NCBI GenBank assembly: GCA_020444325.1 | Contig: JAHLLD010000017.1 | Coordinates: forward strand, 24,689-88,688 | From: a bacterium | GTDB lineage: Bacteria > Bacteroidota > Ignavibacteria > SZUA-365 | Length of the DNA stretch: 64,000 bases | Direction: 5' to 3' | Part shown: piece after piece, positions 28,077-36,417 of the stretch | Layout: each line of letters begins with the position of its first letter | How positions within the stretch are numbered: the first letter of the stretch is position 1 | Translations under genes and position numbers: made by a program | Notes under the pieces: model-generated | The model's database searches: none | What the model was told of the DNA's origin: nothing | The model's input: only the letters and a program-made list of their open reading frames with translations

Positions 28077-28856
28077 ATGTTACCAGCATTTTACACGGAT
28101 GACGGCAGCGGGCTCCCGCTGCTGTTCATCCATGCTTTCCCGCTCAATTCAAGCATGTGGCGCGCACAGCGCCGGGATCTGAGTACCTTTTACCGCGTCC
28201 TCACCTACGATCTTCCGGGTTTCGGCAGAGGTGGGGAATTTCCCGATGCATTCTCACTCGATGACGCGGCGGATATGGCTGTCGAACTTCTCGACGACCG
28301 TGGCATAGACCGCGCCGTCGCCTGCGGATGTTCCATGGGTGGGTACATTGCGCTTTCCCTCCTCCGGCGGCATCCGGACCGGCTTGCAGGATTGATACTT
28401 GCCAACACTCGCGCCACTGCTGATACGCCAGCAGCGAAACTGAATCGATCCACGCAGGCTGCGGCCATTCGTGAAGGCGGTATGCAGGATCTGCGCGATG
28501 AGATGCTCGGGAAACTGCTCGGAGAAACCACCGTTTCCTCCGCACCGGACGTTGTGCGCTGCGTTGAGGAAATCCTTCAGCACGCCACCCCCGAAGGCAG
28601 TGCTGGCATGCTGGAAGCCATGGCGGCTCGGCCCGACTCATTCAATGCGCTTTCCGAGACTGTCCTGCCCGTCTGTGTCATCTCAGGCGGAGAGGACACA
28701 CTCATCCCTCCGGTCGAATCCGAAGGGATGAAGGAAGTGCTGAGGAACGGGGAATTACAGCTGCTCCCGCATGCGGGACATCTCAGCTGCCTCGAAAGGC
28801 CGGTGCGCTTCAATGCCGCGGTGCGGGATTTCATTCAGCGATATGTCCTGATGTAA
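28077..28856 (+). CDS. Alpha/beta hydrolase
   Basis: This 259-residue serine hydrolase of the alpha/beta fold has an oxyanion region LLFIHAFPLNSSMWRAQ, YDLPGFGRG, a nucleophile elbow GCSMGGY, a Asp-containing strand VISGGEDTLIPP and catalytic His in LLPHAGHLSCLERP. It belongs to the broad 3-oxoadipate enol-lactonase/BioH-like group, but the substrate cannot be told. It follows the second FN3 lipoprotein gene by 25 bp and precedes the DASS transporter gene by 20 bp, so the three may be co-transcribed. Confidence 0.85.
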   Translation: MLPAFYTDDGSGLPLLFIHAFPLNSSMWRAQRRDLSTFYRVLTYDLPGFGRGGEFPDAFSLDDAADMAVELLDDRGIDRAVACGCSMGGYIALSLLRRHPDRLAGLILANTRATADTPAAKLNRSTQAAAIREGGMQDLRDEMLGKLLGETTVSSAPDVVRCVEEILQHATPEGSAGMLEAMAARPDSFNALSETVLPVCVISGGEDTLIPPVESEGMKEVLRNGELQLLPHAGHLSCLERPVRFNAAVRDFIQRYVLM

Positions 28857-28876
28857 CGAACGTTACGTGATTTGCC

Positions 28877-30406
28877 ATGCCCCAGGCGCAGAGTCTTCAG
28901 TCCCCTGCAGTGCTGCGCGGAACCGGACTCCTCCTCGGCGCTGCACTGTTCGCCGTCATCCTGCTGCTTCCCATGCCGGAGGCGCTCGGAATCCACGGAC
29001 AGCAGGTGCTCGCCACTGCCACACTCATGGCAGTCTGGTGGATGACTGAAGCCCTGCCCATTCCCGTCACCGCGCTGCTCCCACTCCTTCTTTTTCCCGC
29101 CTTCGGCATGATGTCCGTCACTGATGCCGCGGCTCCGTACGCACATCCTCTTGTCTTTCTTTTTCTTGGCGGATTCGTGCTCGCCCTCGCCGTCGAACGC
29201 AGCGGGTTGCACCGCCGCATCGCGCTCCGCGTCATCCTGATCGTGGGATCTGGTCCCGCACGTCTCGTCCTCGGCTTCATGCTCGCCACGGCTTTTCTCT
29301 CGATGTGGATTTCCAATACCGCGACCGTCATGCTCATGCTCCCCATCGCCCTCGCTGTGATCGAGCAGGTCCGCCCCGACGATGCAGACACCTCTTTCCC
29401 CCGCTTCGCCGTCGCCATCCTTCTCGGCGTCGCTTACGCGGCGAGCATCGGCGGCGTGGGTACGCTTATCGGAACGCCACCGAACATCGTTTTGGCGGGC
29501 GTGCTTTCTCAGCTGTATCCCCAGGCTCCTCCCATCGGCTTCGTGCAGTGGATGCTCTTCGGCATCCCCATCGTCCTGATTTTCCTGCCACTCACCTGGC
29601 TGCTTCTGATACGTGTACTCCCGACCACGAGACTGCAGCACGTACGCATCGCAGGCGAGAAACGAACAGGCATCAGAGCTGCTCTGCTCGAGATGGGAAC
29701 AATGAAACGCAGTGAGCGCCTGGTTCTCGCAGTATTCCTGCTGACAGCTGCGGGCTGGATATTCCGCGTTCCTCTGCAGATCGGCAGCTTGCGCATTCCC
29801 GGACTCACCGACGTGCTGCCCGACATCACCGACACTTCCATTGCGATGGCAGCAGCCGTGCTGCTCTTCCTCCTTCCCGGGGAGAAACGTCGTCCGCTGT
29901 TCACCTGGCATGAAATCCAGCGCGGCATTCCCTGGGGCATCCTCCTGCTTTTCGGTGGCGGCTTCGCCCTCGCGCAGGGCATGCAGCAGGGCGGTGTCAC
30001 CGGGTACTTCGGCAGCGCGCTGACACAACTGCAGGACATACCGATATGGGGAATGATACTGCTCACCTGCCTGCTGTTGACGTTTCTGACAGAGCTGACC
30101 TCGAATACCGCGACAGCCAGTATTCTGATCCCGGTCATGGCCGCCGCCGCCGTGAGCCTGGGCGAGCACCCCATGCTGCTCATGCTGCCCGCCGCGCTCA
30201 ATGCTTCCTTCGCCTTCATGCTCCCTGTGGCCACCCCTCCCAATGCCATCGTGTTTTCCTCGCCATGGATCGGTATCAGGACGATGGCGAAGACTGGTAT
30301 CGTTCTCAACCTGATCGGTGTCGCACTCGTCACCGTCATGATGTATCTGCTCGGGACAGCCGTGTTCTCCATCAGCTTCGACAGTCTGCCGGCCTGGGTG
30401 CGTTGA
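28877..30406 (+). CDS. SLC13/DASS family anion transporter
   Basis: This 509-residue inner-membrane protein has 11-12 hydrophobic helices and the divalent anion:Na+ symporter pattern. Landmarks are LMAVWWMTEALPIPVTALLPLLLFP, the first SNT motif WISNTATVMLMLPIAL, IGTPPNIVLAGVL, and the second repeat LTSNTATASILIPVMAA with LPVATPPNAIVF. It would import dicarboxylates or sulfate-like anions with sodium. The SNT motifs and the dicarboxylate-type ATPPNAIVF favour C4-dicarboxylates, which is an inference. No clear Shine-Dalgarno site is seen before the ATG. Confidence 0.9.
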   Translation: MPQAQSLQSPAVLRGTGLLLGAALFAVILLLPMPEALGIHGQQVLATATLMAVWWMTEALPIPVTALLPLLLFPAFGMMSVTDAAAPYAHPLVFLFLGGFVLALAVERSGLHRRIALRVILIVGSGPARLVLGFMLATAFLSMWISNTATVMLMLPIALAVIEQVRPDDADTSFPRFAVAILLGVAYAASIGGVGTLIGTPPNIVLAGVLSQLYPQAPPIGFVQWMLFGIPIVLIFLPLTWLLLIRVLPTTRLQHVRIAGEKRTGIRAALLEMGTMKRSERLVLAVFLLTAAGWIFRVPLQIGSLRIPGLTDVLPDITDTSIAMAAAVLLFLLPGEKRRPLFTWHEIQRGIPWGILLLFGGGFALAQGMQQGGVTGYFGSALTQLQDIPIWGMILLTCLLLTFLTELTSNTATASILIPVMAAAAVSLGEHPMLLMLPAALNASFAFMLPVATPPNAIVFSSPWIGIRTMAKTGIVLNLIGVALVTVMMYLLGTAVFSISFDSLPAWVR

Positions 30407-30470
30407 TTGCAGTCAGGTTCCCCTCAGCGGGAATTGCAGTGGAATGTTCCATGGCGAGGAGGGACCTGTT

Positions 30471-30500
30471 TTTGAACTCCCGTGGTCTTGGATATTGTTG
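30471..30500 (+). promoter_or_regulatory. Candidate Bacteroidota-type promoter for the outer-membrane protein gene
   Basis: TTTG (30471-30474) and TATTGTTG (30493-30500) are 18 bp apart. The second box differs from TAnnTTTG at one base. The distance to the ATG at 30555 is about 55 bp. Confidence 0.4.
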
Positions 30501-30554
30501 CAGCAAGGCTCAAATTGAGTCCAGAACCGCATTGTCTCATCAAAGCGATCAGCA

Positions 30555-31235
30555 ATGAACGCGCGACAGAACGTCACCAGCCTTTTACTCCTGACCCTTC
30601 TCTTCCTTTTCGGCAGCATCACGAACGTGTTTGCGCAGGAGGACGGCTTCCGTCTGAAGCGCACCAAGAAAGAAAACGTCCCCATCAACGTGCAGGTGCT
30701 TGCCGGGTACAACTCCATGAATAATCCCGCGGATGTGCTGCAGGACATGTACGACGGCACCAACCTGACATCGGCAGGCGGCTTCGCCACAGGTTTACAG
30801 GGGATGGTAGAACTCGACACGCTCGGCTTGCGGGTCTGGCTCGGAGCGGAAGTCACGTATTACCGTGTCTACAAGCGCTGGCTGGCGGAGGACCCGGAGG
30901 TGTACTATCCAGGTGAGGATACGGATGTCGATGCGGTTGAGACGTTATGGGGTCTCGGAGCGAACGCCATTCTCGCTGTTGGTCCCTTCAGTCGTTTCAC
31001 CCTGATTTTCGGTCCCGGTGTACAGTACCTGTATGGACGCATAGACAAGGAATTGACTATCGAGGGAAATATTTTCGAAGCGCAGATCGTCCCCACCATG
31101 CTGGGTTCGGTGAACTTCCAGCTGCTTCGCTACGAGCATGGCAGTATCGATGCAAATTTCCGGGGACTGTGGGGATTCGGGGAGTACGGAAGCTTCCAGT
31201 TCCAATCATTGATCGGTTTCACCTTCAACTTCTGA
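30555..31235 (+). CDS. Outer-membrane beta-barrel protein, unknown function
   Basis: This 226-residue protein has a signal peptide (LLLLTLLFLFGSITNVFAQ). The rest alternates hydrophobic and polar residues as in a small beta-barrel (VQVLAGYNSM, GLRVWLGAEVTYYRVY, FTLIFGPGVQYLYGRI, EAQIVPTMLGSVNFQLLRYE, GSFQFQSLIGFTFNF) and ends in a C-terminal Phe, a usual sign for outer-membrane insertion. I do not recognise a named family. It stands alone between the transporter gene and a convergent heme lipoprotein gene. Confidence 0.65.
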   Translation: MNARQNVTSLLLLTLLFLFGSITNVFAQEDGFRLKRTKKENVPINVQVLAGYNSMNNPADVLQDMYDGTNLTSAGGFATGLQGMVELDTLGLRVWLGAEVTYYRVYKRWLAEDPEVYYPGEDTDVDAVETLWGLGANAILAVGPFSRFTLIFGPGVQYLYGRIDKELTIEGNIFEAQIVPTMLGSVNFQLLRYEHGSIDANFRGLWGFGEYGSFQFQSLIGFTFNF

Positions 31236-31258
31236 CCGGATACTTGTCTTTGAGCGAC

Positions 31259-31843
31259 TTACTGCAGCGGCACGGTGACACTGATGGCGCCGCGCAGGTC
31301 GCCTGCGGAGTAGCCTGTTGCCTGATCATCAGGATAACGGTCGGCCAGGGCCTGGCGTACGTTCGCATCCAGCTCTTCGGCTGCAGCGTGACAGGCAAGG
31401 CAGGGTTTCTTGATCGTGAGGGGTTTCATGAAACGCAGTACCTGGATACCATTTTCCGTGACAGTTTCACTATGTGTGGTCTTGAAGTCCAACGTCCCCT
31501 TTTCCTGCATCGATGCGAAGTGCGCCAGGATGTTCTGTTCGTAGTCATCCGGAGCATCGAGAGGGTTGCGGGGTTTGGTTGTGACGCGCCGGAGCGTGAC
31601 ACCGTACCTGTCAGCAATTTCATTTGTAAGCGGTTGCGCTTTTTCTGCGCACACGAGAACTGCTCCCGAAGGACCGTTCTCCTTCATCGCCTTCTGCACT
31701 TCCCCCATTAACGTTCCAGCAAGTTCCTGAGCAGCATCACGAGCTTTCGCCTCCGCCTGCTGCTGCTTTCCTTCATCCAATGCAGTATTGCCACTGCAGC
31801 CGGCGAGCAGCATCGTGGCTGCCAGGATTGTCAGAATACGCAT
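31259..31843 (-). CDS. DUF3365 / Tll0287-like heme lipoprotein
   Basis: This 194-residue lipoprotein has lipobox LLAGC (Cys 16). Its domain matches the DUF3365/Tll0287-like sensor fold: GPSGAVLVCAEKAQPLTNEIADRYGVTLRRVTTKPRNPLDAPDDYE, then one covalent heme site CLACH, followed by the typical YPDDQATGYSAGDLRGAISVTVPL ending. Related proteins are PAS-like heme-binding periplasmic domains, often beside redox genes. Here it lies 600 bp from a large multiheme operon on the other strand. Redox or ligand sensing is an inference. Confidence 0.85.
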   Translation of the reverse strand: MRILTILAATMLLAGCSGNTALDEGKQQQAEAKARDAAQELAGTLMGEVQKAMKENGPSGAVLVCAEKAQPLTNEIADRYGVTLRRVTTKPRNPLDAPDDYEQNILAHFASMQEKGTLDFKTTHSETVTENGIQVLRFMKPLTIKKPCLACHAAAEELDANVRQALADRYPDDQATGYSAGDLRGAISVTVPLQ

Positions 31844-31847
31844 GATC

Positions 31848-32360
31848 TCAATCCTTTTGTTGTAAATCCATATCGGGATTCTCTTCCCGGCTTATCCAGA
31901 GATGGAAGAGTTCGGTAAGAAACTGACTGGCCCTCTGCTGTATCCCCGGATGCGAGCTTTCGCGGGGACCCGCGACGTTGAGCACACGTGTCCTGTTTCT
32001 TCGCAGCCATTCTGCCGTCATCGAAAGTGAGGTCGCATCATCGAGAATGACTGTCATATGCGGCTTCTGCATACCCTCGGCGACGGATTGTGTAAAGAGT
32101 GTGCCTCCGGTAAGTGGAGCACTGACCGCGAGCAGCAGCGTGGCATCGGCATCACGCACATTCCACATTGTCCTCTGCTCGTAGGCATCGGAAGGCGTTT
32201 CCTCCAGAGGATATGCGGCGGGCACCTGTCCATCTTCCGCAAGCCGTCCTCTGGGACACCAGCCACCGGTCGGGAGACCCAGCTGTGCGCCAACATCGAG
32301 CGCGGCACGATCAACCCCCGTCTGTCCCCCGGAAATAATGCGGTAACTATCAGGCTGCAT
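31848..32360 (-). CDS. Putative molybdenum carrier family protein (Rossmann/SLOG-like)
   Basis: This protein of about 170 residues carries YRIISGGQTGVDRAALDVGAQLGLPTGGWCPRGRLAEDG, the hallmark of the putative molybdenum carrier family (PF12694-like), a Rossmann nucleotide-binding fold related to LOG/DprA. RTMWNVRDADATLLLA and LNVAGPRES complete the nucleotide site. The ATG at 32360 is preferred over an upstream TTG at 32369. It ends 4 bp before the DUF3365 gene, so the two are probably one transcript. The molybdenum role is historical for the family and not proven by sequence. Confidence 0.82.
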   Translation of the reverse strand: MQPDSYRIISGGQTGVDRAALDVGAQLGLPTGGWCPRGRLAEDGQVPAAYPLEETPSDAYEQRTMWNVRDADATLLLAVSAPLTGGTLFTQSVAEGMQKPHMTVILDDATSLSMTAEWLRRNRTRVLNVAGPRESSHPGIQQRASQFLTELFHLWISREENPDMDLQQKD

Positions 32361-32447
32361 GATATGCAATACTACAAAAGAGCATGAACGATTGCAACGG
32401 AAACAGGATACAGGGAATTCTTGACGCGAATATCATAAAATCATATT

Positions 32448-33971
32448 ATGAGCAAGTCCACCAAAAATAAGAGCCTATCAATGCCCAAACTTCCCTCCTC
32501 CGTTTATAATCCCATAAGTCTCACCGGCGTCGGTATCGCACTCGTCTCTTTCGGTACCATACTCGTGTTCTTCGTCATGGATGTCATGGGTTACACGAGT
32601 TCGCCGTACCTGGGGATTTTCACCTACATGATAATCCCGGGCATCCTGATCCTTGGACTGCTGCTGGTGCCGTTCGGTGTATGGATGGAAAAACGGAGAC
32701 TGCGCAAGCATGGGGGGAAGACGCGCAAATACATGCTTATCGACCTCAACGAGCCCACGCATCGCGCCGCGGTGATGGTCTTTGTTGTTGGCACCATGCT
32801 GCTTATCGTCGTGTCTGCCGCCGGGACATATCAGGCGTACAATTACTCGGAATCGGTGGAATTCTGCGGCGAGGTCTGTCACGAGGTGATGCATCCGGAA
32901 TACATGGCCTATCAGCATTCCCCTCACGCGCGTGTGCTCTGCGCCGAATGCCATATCGGTGAGGGCGCGGACTGGTTCGTCAAGGCCAAGATATCCGGCG
33001 CCTACCAGGTATACTCCGTGATCTTCAACAAGTTCAGCCGTCCGATCGAGACCCCCATTGCGAATCTGCGTCCCGCACGCGAGACCTGTGAGCATTGCCA
33101 CTGGCCGAGCAAGTTCAGCAGTGACAAGAAGCTGGAGAAAATTTATTTCCCGATCGACACAGTCGATGCGCAGCCCTGGCGCATCACCATGATGCTCAAA
33201 ATCGGTGGTGGACAGAGTGAACTGGGTCCCACCGAAGGTATTCACTGGCATATGAACACCGAGAACAAGGTCCGCTACATCGCCGTCGACGAAAAGAGGC
33301 AGGAAATCCCCTGGGTGGAATCCACAGACCTCGATGGTGTCACCCGGGTATTCCGCGCCGAGGACAGCGAGTATGGAGACACGGACCTCGAAAAATTTGA
33401 AACCCGCAAAATGGATTGCATCGACTGCCACAATCGTCCATCGCACATCTATTATCCTCCCTTCCGTACCATCAACGATGCCATGGCCGGCGAGCGCATT
33501 GCGAGCACCCTCCCCAACATCCGCGCCATCGCCTCTCATGCACTGACGCGCGAATACGCATCGCTGGAAGAAGCGCTTACCACCATACCAGACATTGTAA
33601 AGGATGAGTATCGCACGCATGCACCTGAGGTGCTTCGCGAGCGCGGCGCCGAGGTCGACAGCGGTATCGTGGAAATCCAGCGCATCTTTGAACGAAACTT
33701 CTTTCCTTCCATGCGCGTCAGCTGGAAGGGATATCCCAACAATATCGGTCACATGTATGACGTCGGCTGTTTCCGCTGTCACGACAACAAACATGTCACC
33801 GAAGACGGCGAAGTCATTTCCAATGACTGCAACCTGTGTCATACCATCGTCACTCAGGGTCCTCCGGGCGCAACCGTGAGCGATCAAAACGGCATGCCAT
33901 TTACGCATCCGGCAAATATTGACGAGGCATGGAAAGAAGTACCCTGCTCGGATTGCCATCTCGGGATCTGA
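32448..33971 (+). CDS. NapC/NirT-like membrane multiheme cytochrome c
   Basis: This 507-residue cytochrome has three N-terminal transmembrane helices, the third (MVFVVGTMLLIVVSAAG) leading into the heme part. Heme sites in order are CGEVCH (a CxxxCH variant), CAECH, CEHCH, CIDCH, CFRCH, CNLCH and CSDCH, giving seven. The pattern CGEVCHEVMHPEY...SPHARVLCAECHIG is that of NapC/NirT-type quinol dehydrogenases, here with a longer C-terminal part. It probably oxidises menaquinol and passes electrons to the large cytochromes downstream. TTGACG-17 bp-TATTAT overlaps the annotated ATG, so the real start may be the Met at 32481. The 34198 cytochrome gene follows after 226 bp containing a palindrome. 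Confidence 0.88.
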   Translation: MSKSTKNKSLSMPKLPSSVYNPISLTGVGIALVSFGTILVFFVMDVMGYTSSPYLGIFTYMIIPGILILGLLLVPFGVWMEKRRLRKHGGKTRKYMLIDLNEPTHRAAVMVFVVGTMLLIVVSAAGTYQAYNYSESVEFCGEVCHEVMHPEYMAYQHSPHARVLCAECHIGEGADWFVKAKISGAYQVYSVIFNKFSRPIETPIANLRPARETCEHCHWPSKFSSDKKLEKIYFPIDTVDAQPWRITMMLKIGGGQSELGPTEGIHWHMNTENKVRYIAVDEKRQEIPWVESTDLDGVTRVFRAEDSEYGDTDLEKFETRKMDCIDCHNRPSHIYYPPFRTINDAMAGERIASTLPNIRAIASHALTREYASLEEALTTIPDIVKDEYRTHAPEVLRERGAEVDSGIVEIQRIFERNFFPSMRVSWKGYPNNIGHMYDVGCFRCHDNKHVTEDGEVISNDCNLCHTIVTQGPPGATVSDQNGMPFTHPANIDEAWKEVPCSDCHLGI

Positions 33972-34093
33972 GAAATCCGGCGATGGCAGGCCCTGGCCTA
34001 TTCCGTATTCCGGTCTTGATCTCCTGAAATCCGTGGATAAAAAAAACCCTGTTTTTCTATGGATTTATATGTGGATTTTTGCCAATTTGGGAT

Positions 34094-34122
34094 GGCAATA
34101 GTTTCCCTTACCAACTATTGCC
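34094..34122. promoter_or_regulatory. Perfect 10-bp palindrome upstream of the large cytochrome genes
   Basis: GGCAATAGTT-TCCCTTACC-AACTATTGCC is a perfect inverted repeat with a 9-nt spacer, about 75 bp before the ATG at 34198. A half site CAATAG recurs at 34136. There is no T tract on either strand, so a regulator-binding site is more likely than a terminator. Confidence 0.5.
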
Positions 34123-34197
34123 ACTCGTGAAAAAACAATAGTATATCGCACATCTGACCAGGCAACACACATGCACCTCCCACCCAAGGCCCATTCG

Positions 34198-36378
34198 ATG
34201 CCTGCAAAAAAGACTTTGATCCCCGCATCTCTCCTTCTCCTCATGATTTTCCTCTTTCCGGCCACCGTGTTCGCACAGTCGGCGGAGGAATGCCTCATGT
34301 GTCACAACGACCCCGAGTTCGAGATGGAGAAGAACGGACGGACCGTCTCCATCTACGCGAATCCTGCCGTGCTGAAAAAATCACCGCACGCGGATCTCGA
34401 TTGCGTTTCCTGTCACACCGGTTTTGATCCGGAGGAACTGCCGCATAAGGAAAATATCACCCCGGTGCGCTGCACCAGCTGTCACCAGGACGCCGTCATG
34501 GACCATCAGTTCCATGCCGTGCAGCTGAGTCTTGCGAGTTCGCAGGGCAAGCTCGATGCCTCCTGCAAGCAATGCCACGGCAAGCACAACGTGCTGCCGC
34601 TCGACAGCGAAGAAAACCCCTTCCACGCCACGAACATGGCGGAAGCCTGTGGCAAGTGTCACCCCGACGTCGTCGCGACATTCAGCAAGTCCGAACACGG
34701 CAAGGCCCTGGCAGCTGACGTGAAGGGTGCGCCGACCTGCATCAACTGTCACTCCCGCGACGTGACCGGTCACAAGGGCAAGCTCAGCAAGCTCGAGACG
34801 AAGCGTATCCAGGAAGAACTCTGCCTCGAATGTCATCATGACAACGAGGACGTGCGCAGCCGCATGGCGCCCACCGCCAGTTTCATCATGGCGTATGAAA
34901 AGAGTGTGCACGGCATGGCGCTGGCACGCGGCAACGGCGACGCGGCGAACTGCGTCGATTGCCACGGCAGCCATGAAATGAAGCGTTCGTACGATCCGGA
35001 TTCCCGCACGCACAAGATGCATGTGGCCGAGGACTGCGGGCAGTGCCACACGGAAATCGCCGCCGAGTACAAGAAGAGTATTCACGGGCAGGCGGTCGCG
35101 AAGGGAAATCTTGATTCCCCGACCTGCATCAACTGTCATGGTGAGCACAACATCCTTCCGACCAACGATCCGAATTCCCCGGTTGCCGCGCAGAACGTTT
35201 CAAAGCAGGTGTGCAGTCCCTGTCACAGTTCGCTGCAGTTCTCCGAGAAATACGGCTTCAACACCAAGCAGACGCGGAGTTACGAAGACAGCTATCACGG
35301 ACTCGCCCTCAAGGGCGGAAGCACCCAGGTGGCAAACTGTGCATCATGCCACGGAGTGCATAACATCCTGCCCTCGAGTGATCCGAACAGCCGCATCAAC
35401 AAGGCCAATCTCGTCGCGACATGCGGCAGCTGTCATCCCAATGCCAACGTCCGTTTTGCCACGGGCAAGATTCACGTGACGGAGGATGATGAGGAAGACA
35501 GTCCGATCGTGTTCTGGATCACCAATATCTACATCATCCTCATCGTGGTGGTCATCGGCGGCATGCTTGCGCACAACCTGCTCGATTTCCGGCGCAAGGC
35601 CACGCACAAGCTGAAAACCCGTCGCGGACATTATCCGCATCACAGTGCCGGTGGCGCGCGCATGCACGTTCGCATGACGCTCAATGAACGATTGCAGCAC
35701 GGTTCATTGCTGGTCAGTTTCATCCTGCTCGTCATCACCGGGTTCATGCTGCGCTTCCCCGATGCGTGGTGGGTTTCATGGATTCGTGAAGTGAGCTCCG
35801 GCGCCTTCGACGCGCGCTCGGTGATTCACCGCATCGCCGGTGTTGTCATTATCGCAGCCAGCCTCTATCATATTTTCTACCTGGCCGGGACGAAGCGCGG
35901 ACGACAACTCTTCAAAGACCTGCTTCCGAAATGGAAAGACGCCACCGATGCCGTCGGTATTCTCAAATACAACCTCGGTTTCTCGGATGAAAAGCCGAAG
36001 TTTGACCGCTTCAGCTATATCGAGAAGTCTGAGTACTGGGCTCTTGTCTGGGGAAACATCGTCATGGGCGCCACTGGCATCATCATGTGGTTCGACGAGT
36101 TCTTCCTCGGTATTTTCACGAAGCTCGGTTATGACATCTCCCGTACGATTCACTATTACGAAGCCTGGCTTGCGATGCTTGCCATCCTGGTCTGGCATAT
36201 CTACTTCGTCATCTTCAATCCTGACGTCTACCCGATGAACCTCGCATGGATCAAGGGCACACTGACGGAAGAGGAAATGGAAGATGAACATCCTCTCGAA
36301 CTTGAACGCATCCGTGCAAAACGAAAGGAGGAAGGTGCGCAGGACGACATGATCGACATCCCGGTAGATCCGGAATAA
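34198..36378 (+). CDS. 13-heme cytochrome c fused to cytochrome b (b561-like) domain
   Basis: This protein of about 726 residues has a signal peptide ending TVFAQ. Thirteen CxxCH motifs lie within the first 430 residues: CLMCH, CVSCH, CTSCH, CKQCH, CGKCH, CINCH, CLECH, CVDCH, CGQCH, CINCH, CSPCH, CASCH and CGSCH. A transmembrane helix (YIILIVVVIGGMLAHNLL) and a four-helix cytochrome b-like part with paired His residues follow (NERLQHGSLLVSF, IHRIAGVVIIAASLYH, YEAWLAMLAILVWHIYF). Periplasmic c hemes fused to a membrane b module suggest quinone-linked electron exchange across the inner membrane. I prefer the ATG at 34198 over 34171 because it sits directly before the signal peptide. It belongs with the next two genes. 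Confidence 0.88.
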   Translation: MPAKKTLIPASLLLLMIFLFPATVFAQSAEECLMCHNDPEFEMEKNGRTVSIYANPAVLKKSPHADLDCVSCHTGFDPEELPHKENITPVRCTSCHQDAVMDHQFHAVQLSLASSQGKLDASCKQCHGKHNVLPLDSEENPFHATNMAEACGKCHPDVVATFSKSEHGKALAADVKGAPTCINCHSRDVTGHKGKLSKLETKRIQEELCLECHHDNEDVRSRMAPTASFIMAYEKSVHGMALARGNGDAANCVDCHGSHEMKRSYDPDSRTHKMHVAEDCGQCHTEIAAEYKKSIHGQAVAKGNLDSPTCINCHGEHNILPTNDPNSPVAAQNVSKQVCSPCHSSLQFSEKYGFNTKQTRSYEDSYHGLALKGGSTQVANCASCHGVHNILPSSDPNSRINKANLVATCGSCHPNANVRFATGKIHVTEDDEEDSPIVFWITNIYIILIVVVIGGMLAHNLLDFRRKATHKLKTRRGHYPHHSAGGARMHVRMTLNERLQHGSLLVSFILLVITGFMLRFPDAWWVSWIREVSSGAFDARSVIHRIAGVVIIAASLYHIFYLAGTKRGRQLFKDLLPKWKDATDAVGILKYNLGFSDEKPKFDRFSYIEKSEYWALVWGNIVMGATGIIMWFDEFFLGIFTKLGYDISRTIHYYEAWLAMLAILVWHIYFVIFNPDVYPMNLAWIKGTLTEEEMEDEHPLELERIRAKRKEEGAQDDMIDIPVDPE

Positions 36379-36417
36379 ATCCGTCGTTCCCCTGTCCCGC
36401 AGCACCGGATTATCCGC

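Noticed and set aside
28835..30169. Minus-strand open frame of 444 codons opposite the DASS transporter
   Set aside because: The transporter on the plus strand has clear SNT motifs and helices; the shadow frame is hydrophilic and patternless.
32478..33959. Minus-strand open frame of 493 codons opposite the NapC-like cytochrome
   Set aside because: The plus strand carries seven heme motifs; the opposite frame has no recognisable domain.
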